From Apricaphanius iberus (taxonomy: Eukaryota; Chordata; Actinopteri; Cyprinodontiformes; Aphaniidae), in contig JAPXFQ010000483.1 in the NCBI GenBank assembly GCA_028564705.1, positions 1,736,001 to 1,800,000 on the forward strand: a stretch of DNA of 64,000 nucleotides. The letters are read 5' to 3'. Position 1 is the stretch's first letter. Each line of letters starts with the position of its first letter. The notes under the pieces were generated by a model. The model was given only the letters and a program-made list of their open reading frames with translations. It searched no databases and was not told the DNA's origin. The position numbers were made by a program, and so were the translations under genes. Below are positions 47,001-59,000 of the stretch, piece after piece.

Positions 47001-50000
47001 ATTAATCTTTTTTGGTGAATTTGTTGCAGATTTTCCCCATTTTGAGTATCAGTTCATGGTATCGGTTAAGTTTAACCGATACCGATACCAGTACATTAGG
47101 CAGTATCGGGGCCGATACCTGATACCAGTATCGGTGCAACCCTAACTTTAATCTACAGTTCCAAGTCCTGCTGTTTCAGTTGGTCAAATCAAATCTCTCT
47201 CTGTGTGCGCTGGATGCCAAGATAGCAAAGATATTCTGCATTCAGCGCAAAGTTGGAGATTTTTTAGACTCTCCACACAATGGAAAGTGGGAGTGAACCA
47301 AAAATATTATATTAATATTTTTTCACCCATCCACAGTAAAAAAAAAAAAAAACTCCTGCCAGACCCATGACATTTAGATTATGTATTTTTTCCATTTTGA
47401 AATCTGCAACATTGCAGAACATTTTTCGAGCAGAAAGGAGTCTGTAAAATTCTTGAAAGTAGCATCTGCGCAGAAAGAAAACATGACATTGTGCACAGTA
47501 GTAGAGAGGAATATTTACTGCTTTTGTTCATCTACTCTTCACATTTAATAAATATATGTTCTGTTTCCCAGTGCGATTAGACAGGAGAGCTCTCTATATC
47601 ATCTCTATAATCTGTTTAGATCCATAAATATGATCGCATTTGTAATCTGCAGTACTTTATTTAGAAAAATTGCCTCTAGTTTCCCAAATGACTGGTTCGC
47701 TTGCGGCTCGCACAAAAAGTAGGTCTGACGCCGAACCGATAGTGGCGCTCCGAGGCTGTTATGAACCAGACTTCATGTTTGGTGTGGACAAACCCATCAT
47801 AAAAAGTGCTTGGGACATGTATATTAACCCCGGTTAAAATGACTTATATATACCAGGTAAATTGATTCAGCCACTGCTTGTCAAACCCACTGGCTCTGTG
47901 TTTTTGAGAAACTGTCCTGTCCTACATACTGACCCTCGCCAGTCCCTGACTGCGAACTATGTTCAGACCTGACACAATTTTCACATCATGTCACAACCAT
48001 AAATTACCTTTTAACTGCCTGTTAAGCTCATTTTTCTGCACAGTTTCCTGACTCTTAACCTTGCCAGTTCCCTTTCTAAAGTAGTGGCTGATTTTCCCAG
48101 CCATTTCTAGAACGCTAAAAACCATTAACATTACTCTGATACGGAGGATTTAAAAAAAATAAACATGATATGCTTAGATGCAAAAAAACAAAACAAATTT
48201 TACCTGGTTCAAGAGCCAGAGGGAAATCAGGGCGCGACATCAGTATGGGGCGGCATAAAATTAGCTGGAGGCAGACGCCACGCAAATTTGAACGCAGGAA
48301 AAACCCTGCTTATTATATTAGCGTTACCGCATCACGGATGCTAATGATTTACTACACAAACGGCTGTTTATTTCTATCCGACTAATTCCGACATTCAAAT
48401 TAAAATATTTTATATAGTTCATAACAGAAGCTCTAAATTTGAAATAAATTTGAAACTTACATGCGTGAACTCTTTAATCAGATCATGGTGTGCGTCTTTG
48501 AGGTGTTTTACTAAATTAGATGCGGGTTTTTGATTATTAGTTTCCCCTCATCATTAGCTGTAAATCCACAGATAAATATTGGTACTACTACAACAGATTA
48601 TTTAATCATTAATGGAATCGTGAGCACTACTCATCTATACCTTAAAGCCTTTGAAACTAAATCAAAAAACTATTTTCTCCTGCTACCTTTGTTCTTTGAA
48701 CTCAACGGTCCGTATTAAAGCTATATTTTTGATTACAATACTTTCAGTAAAGAAAATATAGAAATTTTCTACTGTAGGCCTTCTTGTAACAATCTTAAAA
48801 AAAAATCCCCCTACACAAAGCTTTAACAGTCTGCAAAACACATACACATTTATAGTTCTTATTTTGACTAGTTAAGTGAGAGAATATTTTTTAAAATTTG
48901 ACTTTGAAATATCAGCGTTGACATTTTAATATTAAAGAGTAAAACAAAACAAAAAATTCCACTTACTTTGATTATGTGTGCTTATACAAAGCTGATAGCC
49001 ACAAGTGGACTGCATTGAATTATTTTATACTTATTTATTTAAAATGAATAAAAAATATTAATGTGCATTTAATTGAAAGTTTAATGAGATATTTTGTATA
49101 TCACAACTTTTCTTTTGTTTTTAAGAATGTAATAATTACATTGTTTTACAGCTCATATGCACACGTCATCTGGACTGATTTCTACATTACCTGCAGCTCC
49201 CTTGTGGCTTATGTCCACATCATAATTGCACAATGCACACTGTTCAAAATGCATGATGACAAACTTTAGAGAGTCGCAAGCATATTCAAAAACTTCAGAG
49301 GGACATGGACCCTGAAATATTTGCAAAGAAAAAAAACCCTTGCTAATCTTTTTTTCCACTTATACTTCAGCTTTAATGCTTCATTGATCCCACAAGGGGA
49401 AATTCAGTTTACAGTACAACCTGTCCAAGATCATAACAACAAACAATACAAACAGATCCAGGTCACTGTAGGGCTTGCAGCCACAGAGTGGCGCTCCCCT
49501 GTATGCAGATAAGGAAACAGATACACGACGTCAGGGAGGGTCCACAGTAGGGTAAAAAAAAGCGCTCAGCTGTATTTTGATTCCTTAGTCCAGAGTTAAA
49601 AGACAGGTAATAGAAAAAAAACTACACCATAAACATTTAAGCACATATTCAGACAATGACAAGACATTGGTACAGGAGGACGGTGGGACTGGTGTGTGTA
49701 TGTTTCACATGTGAGTGTGTGTGCGTCAGGTGGATGGGGGAGAGACTCTGTTTACATTCCACTCACAGGCATTTAATTTTGACCAGTTGAAATTATTCAT
49801 GGGAGCCAAAATACTAATTGTTATGGTTAGCAGGAAGAGCAATTTTCCTCTGTCCTTTCAGTCCGTCAGTAGTCCCTTTTCTATTCTAATTCAACCAAAT
49901 TAAAGTTCCAGATCCATTAATTTCCACTTGCACCAATCCGCACTGATAGTTTCTCCATGTCTGATGACAATTTGCGAATGAGTCCCAAAGCGGTCGCTAG

Positions 50001-53000
50001 ATCACCTCTTGCAGCATCTTGCCTGCGCCCCAAGCTCACAAGCGTGATGGTCTAAGATTCATCAGCACAAATCCTCCCTTCAGCCTTCCAGTCGCTTCCA
50101 GAACTGTCTCCAAGTTCAGTATTTGTTGCTCCATTTTGCAGCAGATCCAGTAAATGCCCATTCCAATCAGCAGAAACCCGATCCACATATATCCAAATAG
50201 CCTGATATCTTCCATAAACCGGATGCCCTATTCCGGTGCTTCGTAGTTGCACCTTTCGAGCAGGTAGTTGAGTAGATTTTATCAATTGCATTCAGAGACC
50301 AGCTGACCATTTCCATCTTTCAGCTTGTTCGGTTTGGTTTGGAGAAAAATGCAAAAAGATGCTCCAAACAGAGACACAGGAGACAGAAAGCTGTGGGATA
50401 AGACACAGGAGGAGGGAGGAGAGAAAAAGCCTCCATCCTCGCCGAGAGCCAGAAGAAGACTGTAATGTTAGGCATTCCGGTTTACATTTACCAAAAGCTG
50501 GCAAGTCTGCTAAACAAAAATGCAGTTGGCCTTTTAGTGCCAGGTGCAGCGAGTGAAGAACGGAGGATTGAAGGAAGCAGAGTGAGGCAGACAAGCAGGA
50601 GGAAGTATGGAGGAGGGGGTGCAGAAATGTTACGTTGGGTAGATTTGTTATTCTCCACTTCTCTACAATGATTGGCTGAAACTTCTTCACCGCGCTGCTG
50701 TATCGTATTGTCAGACAAGAGAACCACATATTTAGCACAGAACCCAGCTTTTTTTTTGTAGAGGGGCGAATCATACCAGGATCATCACAACACCATCACG
50801 AAGGTGTCAACAAATCCTCCTATGCACACAGTGGAAACTGGTTTGGCACTACCATGGTCTTCCTTATCTCTGGTCTTGGGGGTCTAGCCAATCAGGGGAA
50901 ATTCAATTTAGTTTATTTATATGGCGCCATTTCACAACAGATGTCATCTCAAGGCACTTTAAAAGAAAAGTTATTACAATACAATGTTTAATCTAGGAAT
51001 TAGAGAACCACAGAAGATTGCGTCGTGACTTCTAAGCAAACCCTCACACTGAGCAAGCATGAAGCGACAGTGGGAAGGAAAAACTCCCTTTTAACAGGAA
51101 GAAACCTCCAGCAGAACCAGGCTCAGCACAAGCGGTAATCTGCCAAGACCGTCTGGGGTTTGGAGAAGGCAGCAGAAAAGTAGGAGTCGATTGTCTCAGA
51201 TCATGAGGGGAAATGAATTATTAATGCCTTTGTTTAATCATGATTGGATTATAACATTCTTCTATACACGTTTTAATTTAACCTAAATAGAATGATTGCA
51301 GGTTGTTCAAAAATGCTGCTGTCAAGCTCCAGATAAAATCCTCAAGTTTTCACGTGATTCCAATTTTGCTGCTTTCAACTACACTGGCCTCTTTATTATT
51401 TTAGAAAGCAATTACAAATCAATTTATTCACTTATGCAGCTCTTCAAAGAGAGACATCAGGCTACATCAGAGGACTTCCACACCCATATGTCCCTGATCA
51501 GGGTCTGCTGATGGTTCCCCAAACAAAGCTGAAAACAAAAGGAGACAAAACATTCTGTTTAATCCCCCACCCTTTTTAAATCTGATTTTTATAATTTTTT
51601 CAAGTTTTTTGCATTGTTGGCTCTTGTGAAGCACATTGTAATTAAATATCTTTATATAAATAAAGTTTTATTTTACATAAAAAAACAGGAAACGGCATAT
51701 TCTGAGCTGATGTTCAGAGACGATACCAGTGTGATACATGTTTTATCAACAGTCCTTGTTGAGGCCTTATTTATTGGTTCGGAGCCATGTCTGGAGGATA
51801 ACTGGCACTTTGCTGTGAGCTGACTGAATGCTGGGTGTGTTCGGTAGAATATCACTAGTGTGTCTATTTTTGTTTGACTTAAATGCTACCTCCTGCATTC
51901 AGAGTACCCGGCCCCTCCTGCACCAAATGAGGGGAGTCTACCTTGATTATAGAGAGTGTGCTTATTTTAAGATGCGTGCCTATCCTGCTGCAGTTCAAAC
52001 AGTTAGATTATAGAACACGGGAAGCAGGGAGTACCCTGTGGGGTCTGTGGTTTGATGGTGTATAATTACCAAAAGATTTGAACCCTTTTTTAACTTCAGT
52101 AGTACAGTAGAAGGCATGTTGGGATATGAGAATGTGTGGTACAGAATGTGTCCTCTGACCTCTTATGACCAGGGCCCTCCTGGATTATTACACTCTGCCC
52201 CATTTCTAATCACCTGTTCATGAATGTGTTCACTTGTTCACTTAAACACACAAAACTACACACCTTGTTGCTTGTGTGTATTAAAAATGTCTACAGATGT
52301 CTGTGAAGATCATGTGGACACCAGACAGTGAGAACCTATCATCCATGTCCTATAATTCATGCTGCTTAGTTTAGATCTCATGGTTTTCTGCAGCGTAGCT
52401 CTGGGTGGGCCAGCTTCTTACTTCTTTACCCTTGTGGCTTTTAGTCATGTAGAATTAGAGAGGGTCAAAACCGCAGCTTAGTTGAACATTACTTGAGCAC
52501 ATTTAGGGAGTAGTGTTGTATCCTTGTTGTTGAACTTATCTAAAGAAAGAGTTTGGCTTTTTAAAGGAATAGTTACTAGAGTACTGAGCAGAAGTCTTAG
52601 GAGCTATTTCCGTGTGGAGCTGAGCTGACAGTGGGGAGCTGCAAAGAAGCACATTTTGTCATCTGAAAAAAACTCAGTTGCTAAACGTTCTCTGCAGTTT
52701 GAGGCCAAGCTATACACAGTCTTCATTTTTCAACACTTTTGAAAAAGACTGTTAATACCTTGTCAGGTTAGAGTTAGGGTTAGGAATCTTAAGATATTTA
52801 AAATGGCAGATTTTGCAACCTTTATATAACTAATTTCTAGGGATGCAACAATATCACTTTTTTCAAAACCGATATCATACCGATACTTGGATCAGAGTAC
52901 TGACCAATACCGAGTGCCCATACTTCTACCACATAAAAAAAGGGATATCAATTGGGAGTCAGTTTTTATTTTATTTTGTGCTTGTTAGAATAAATGCTGG

Positions 53001-56000
53001 TTAATTAGAAAAAATAAATAAATATTAATAAAAATGACCACAGAAAATAAATTTAAAAGTTAAAAACTAAGATTATCGGTGAAATTATTGTTGTATTTCC
53101 ACATCTTATGTATCGGTTCATGGTATTGGTTAACATTAGCTGATACCGATACGAGCACATAATATCAGGGCCGATACCTAACACCAGTATCGGTATGGGT
53201 GCATCCCTACTCATTTCTGTTTAACTGTCTTATGATTGGCACATGTGTTTTGTGGGGATTCTGTACTTTAATGATATCCAAAATGTCTACCTTGACTTGC
53301 TGGAAGGTGATGGTACATTTACCTTGGCTTTAGGTTTGACGTCACACCTGCAGCATTCCATTTAACCTTGGAAAATAGGTTGGGATTCCAATATGGCGAT
53401 GCCCAGGTAGATGTTGTTGGTAGTACCTCTTCTAAAAAAATTTTAACCTGTGTTTGCTATATGTAGACAGCATTTTTATTTCGTTAACTTTATGGTGCGT
53501 TCACACCACCCCAAACATCAACATCAAGAACGGGAAAAATTACCTATAAAGTCTATGGTTGAGGCTGTCAACGGGGTTCAGAGTTGTTGTGATGCTTTGT
53601 GTTGCATCAATTTTTGATCCTTTTCCTGGTCTTTAATCTTCAAAAGCCAAAAGCTGGCAACAATTAAGTCCAGCTAGTTGAGCTTTTGATGCTCTTGACT
53701 AGCGTTGGGCACTGAGAACCGGTTCCAATTAGGAACCGGTTCCTAACGTCCGGTTCCGGAACCATTAAGAAAATGTTTGAATTTTGATGCTTTTTTTCGG
53801 TTCCTAAATGCCCGCAGTGTGAGCAAACAAAATAGTACGGGTCACGCACTTGTTTGTTTCTGGGGTTTGTATTAAGTATTACTCCGCCCAGCGAGCCCCG
53901 CAAAATGTCACTTCTCTGAACCATTGACTGTATAATACTCTAACCATGGAGCGTTGACGCTGCTCGAAAGTCTGGCTTTATTTTGATTTATAAAAGGATG
54001 GATTCGCAAAGTGCAACACCCGTCATAAACTTAGCGCCAACGGAAGATGTACAACAAACATGACAAAACACCTTTGGCAGCTGCATGGTCTACAATGTGG
54101 TAACGAGTGTACCGTGTTTGATGTGTTGCATGTCGCTCTCCTGCTCCCGTCGCTTCCTCCACTTCGGACTTTAACCGTCAGCCACCAACTCCTCGGTGGA
54201 AGCGGAATCAGGTACATGAAAATTATGATTGTTTTATTCTTTACAGACTAGCTTAAGTTTGAATATACTAGTGAAGCTAGCATAAGGCAGGCAGCTGCTG
54301 CTACGTTAACCAGCCATAGACCCCAGCAAACAAATAGACAAACCCCATTCACCATGGAAGCAAGGAGAAAGCCGTCAGCGGAGCAAATTGCCGCATGCCG
54401 CAGAAAAGTAACGGCGTCTGTGGTAAAAAGGCTGCAACCCCTTAGTGATGTAGAATTGCCCACATTTAAGTAACGTTAAGTAAATAAGATCAAGAGTAAG
54501 CTAAATAATTTAGCTGGTAGCTAAGTAGCTGGTAGCTACTTTATCTACCTCTGACTTAAGTTACAGTAACAGTTCAGGTATAATTTTATTGACAGATTGA
54601 CAGAACAAATAAAAATGGCCTGTGTAAAGACTTATTCAAAGGAAATTTTGTTTGTTTGTTTTCCTCTTCTGCACCTCAAAGAATTGGAATTGAGAACCGT
54701 TTAGAACAGGAATCAATAGTGAGAATCGAATCGGAATTGGAATCGTTAAAATGCAAACGATGCCCAACCCTATTCTTTATGCAGCGCATCAACCAATCAG
54801 TCTCTCACTGTAGTGATGTCGGCCGATGTTAACATTGCATAGCCAAACACGATCTGCTAGAGTTTAAAGACATCTGCCAGAGAAAAGCCCGCCACACGCT
54901 TTATTAGGCTTCAGCCTAACAGTGTATAGGCGTCAAACAAATCACTTTGTGACTGTTGTTTGACGCTGACAAAGTGTGTTGTGTGAACGCACCATTAGAG
55001 TTGCAGGCACTATGTTTATTTTAAAAGGACTGTTAAAAATGTGTCTTATAAAGTAAAGGTTTTTACAACAGAACTTGATTATGTGTCCTTATACAAATCT
55101 CTGACTTTCTGATTGGAAGGTCCAACTTCAAGTATTGTTTGGTCAGTTGATTTTTCCCAACTGAAAGTCAGAGTTTCTGAGTTTTGACCATAAATTAAAT
55201 GCACCATGAAAAGCTGTGGTTTCTCCAACTATACTTATTCAATTCACTTTATTTATATAGCACTGATTCATAACAGATATTATCTGAAGGCAGAGTAATT
55301 TCAATGCACACATACAAACATTCCAATCTGTTTACATTTTTTTATTTTATTTTAAGTAATTCCAGCAGATTGACTGGAAGTTGTGCCTCATTCATGCAGA
55401 CTCTAACTACAGCAATCCCTCATACTGAGCAAGTATGTAGCAACAGTGCAGAACAAAAACTTCCCTTTAGGGAGAAACCTGCAGTAGGACCAGAACCAGA
55501 ACTTGCCTCAGTATGAGCAGCCATCTGCCACGACCGTCTCCCTTCCATACCTGCCCTTCTTATCTTTAGATATTTTCATTCTTGTTTGTTTGTCTGTGTG
55601 TTTAAAGGTCTCTTTTACTGAAGATCATCAAAAGATTTGTTTTTTTTAAAAACATTATAAGTCACTCGGTGTTGTATAAGCATGCTGTTTGTGATTATTT
55701 TCACCAAACTCAATTCCCTCCATCAGTTACAGAAAGGAAAATAGACCAGAAATCTGCTGAGTCTAAAAAAAGCGCAGAATTCTTGTCAGACTGTCGGGCA
55801 TGTGGCGTACAGAAAACTGCTTGTGTAGCTCTGGAGGCTGAGTCATCCTGATACAAGCGCAGTGTGTGGCCGGTAATGGCCCCCGTCGCGCTGCCGTCTG
55901 GTCTTGTTTGGGAATGCAGCCTAAACTGGATGGCAAACTCCATCTAAGGGTAATTATTGTCATGATTTTTGTTTCACGAAACTCTTTTCTGATTTTAGTA

Positions 56001-59000
56001 AACGGAGACAGTGTAAGAGTTGTGTTGCAGTTAGCCAATCAGAGGTCAGAGATTTGCATGTTATTAATCTTGATGAGCAAGCCACCAAATCGTATGGTTT
56101 CTCTTGCCCACCACGCTAAACTGGAATACACAAAAAAAGGAGAGTGGAGAGTTTTTTTGTTTTTTTTTACACAAACCAACACAGACATCATTCTTTCATA
56201 CCAGAGAACACAGTAAATTAATTAAAACACCAGTAAATGAGACTTTTAATTTTATTTTTGTTTTCTTACTTTTTACAATTTTTCTTGTTCTATTATTGGA
56301 AGGATTTCTTATTTTGAATTTCTTTCCAGTATTTGTTTTCTTCTGTTCTTTTGGCTCCCTTCTGTTCACTAGTGTTTTTATTTAGAGTTCCTCTTAGGTT
56401 CCTTAATTCTTATTCTCTTGTATCTTTTATCCTTAGTTACTTCAATGTTAGATCTTCTCATTTAGGATAGTTTTCTGTGTAGTCTTCGCTTCTATTATTC
56501 CTTTGTCTTCTGTCTTCCTGCCCTACTGCTCCCCGGCCCAGCTGTTAATTGCCTCCACCTGCTCTCTCATTCCCACCGGCAACTGCTCTCCACTAATTAG
56601 TCTTCTCAAATTTGAATAAAAAAAAAACTTTAATTAATTAAGTACTGTTGTAGCTCATAACTTTTTCATTCTTCAAGGAGTTGTTGTAGATTATGATGCC
56701 TGTGGGGAGAAAGGATTTCCTGTAGCGGTCTGTGTTGCAGCGAAACTGAAGAAGCCTCCGACTGAAGAAGCCTCTTTTGCTGTATGAAGGTCTCATGAAG
56801 AAGATGCTCAGGGTTGTCCATATTTTTTTAATTAAATGAAGAATACTTCTTTGCATCATTTTCTCCAGTTGTTCCACAGTTGTCCCCAAAACAGAACCAG
56901 CCTTCTTTATCAGGTAGTTGACCCGTTTTAAGTAACTGACTCTGATGCTGCTACCCTAGCAGATGATGGACGAAGCCATAACTCTCTCCACAACAGACTT
57001 GTAGAAGATTTGCAGCATCTTGTTTGATGACGTCACTGTGTATCAGAAGTATTCCTCTCTGCTCCACTGTTTATGGGTCATATTCTCCGCTTTTTTTGTA
57101 GCTTTTTTTAACTAACAGCCTTTTAGTTTAAGCATTTTATAACATCTCAACTTTTAAAAATAGCGATTAACGGCTGATATGGGCGAAAACAGGACACAAT
57201 GTAATGGTGCGTTCAGACCGCAAGTGACTAGTTCAAAGCATATACACAACCGATACATTTTTAAGATGAAGCTTGTAAAGCTCGTGGGCGGGCCTTTCTC
57301 TGCTGGATGTTTTAAACACTCGCGGATCGTGTTTGGCTAGGCAGCGTCGACGTCTGGCAACGTCACTACAGTGAGTCGCTCTGATTGGTTGCCGTGCGGC
57401 GTCAAGAGCGTTAAGACCATCAAAAGTTTGACTAGCTGAACTTCTGCGTTGCTAGTGTTATGAGCTTTGAAGCTTGAAACGCAGGAAAAGCTTGAAAATT
57501 GACGGAGCCAAAGTTCACAAGGCGCCGCAGAGACTGCAACGCTCCTCCAACTGCCTCAACCGTAGACTAAACATGTGATCTTGCTGTTGCTGACGCTGAC
57601 CTTTGGGGCGGTGTGTACGTACCATAAGTAAGAAAACATTCTATCCGCTGTTAATGGCAGAGTGCACAATTATGTTATCGCTTGGTCTTACAACTCTTAA
57701 ATAATAATTCAATTCAATTCACTTTTATTTATATAGCGCCAATTTACAACAAATGTCATCTCAAAGCACTTTACAACAATAGTCATTTCAATACAATTAC
57801 ACAAACATTCCAATCAGTTAAAAGTTTTCTATGTAAGGAATCCCAGCAGATAATACCATTCATAAATAATGTAGAAGTCACTGTATGCCCTCTAGGTGTC
57901 CATTATGGAAGACAAGAAAATCATGTTTTGTTGTTGTTTTGTTTGTAATTATGTACTTCATCATGGTGATACATTATTTTAATTACCAATAAAGTAAAAA
58001 AAAACTCCTAATTGGTTGTTTGTGTATACCACTCTTCATAAACTCTAATCAGATCACAATTTTTTAATTCTCCCTATAGTGTACCATCTCTTTTAACGCT
58101 AAAATAGCATTTGGTAGGTAGTGCAATTACTGAAACAAATATATTACCACAAATTAAAAATTATTGCCATGCAAAGGTAGAAAATACATAATTTTTATCA
58201 AATATGCATGACCACTAGAAAGTATATGTGATATGTTGCAACTAAATGTTGCAGCACCGGGTTAAATGGGAGTTGGAGGGGAAGACTCGCCTCTGGAAGA
58301 CAACAAACCTAAAACATTTTCTGCCTTGTCAGTTTTTTCCAAGTTGTAAATCATTCAGTCAGGTTACATAACATCAATATTCAGCTTAAGGTCCATTTTC
58401 TGGTGTGTGAAAGAATTGGGGGACAGGGTAACTCTTGTTTGCATGATTAAAATAAAAATATGTGAACTGTGCAGCATATGTGTGTTTAAACATTCAAATT
58501 AAGTTCCCTGTGTTTTGAAATTTGTGAAAGCATACTGAATTTTCACTTGCATCAGAGGCAAATAAATAACCATCAAAGGGTTTTTTTGTTTACAAATTAA
58601 CACGTTATGCAGATATATTGTTTTTATTAACACAACAAAAATGATTTGGTTTAGGAATAAGTAATAACTAAGTATTCTTTTGTTCAAACCTTAAGATTTA
58701 GCTTAGTTATGTATTGTTCTGGTGAATAGTTAAGTGCAGGATTTTCTATTGCGGAAAAATGTAGTGTTTTACGAAGCAATTAATTTATTATACATTAGAC
58801 ATTAAACAGAAAAGGGTTATCCCAAGTTTGTTCTTAAAGCTCAAAATGCATACAATTATATTGGGACTTTCAAATGTTTCTCCAGTTGAATTTCTGGTTG
58901 ATTATTTCAACTACTTAGTCTTATGTCAAAGTACAACAGGTGTACAAAGTCACATGTGACAACCAAACCCTGGAGCAGTGAGAAAACCAACCCCATGAGA

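Larger units (their letters stand above)
53493..54994. mobile_element. Harbinger-type MITE split by a hAT element
   Basis: Outer ends tggtgcgttcacacc... and ...tgtgaacgcacca with TTA duplications at 53490-53492 and 54995-54997. Removing 53700-54772 leaves a copy collinear with the uninterrupted MITE at 57205-57624, in reverse orientation. Confidence 0.83.

Noticed and set aside
50292..50774. 160-codon minus-strand open frame
   Set aside because: Rich in Ser, Leu and Cys with no domain, no splice context and no start context. It lies in a repeat-like block, so it was not called as a gene.
55866..56216. 116-codon plus-strand frame after 28S fragment 2
   Set aside because: Begins inside the rRNA-derived sequence and has no domain; a chance frame.
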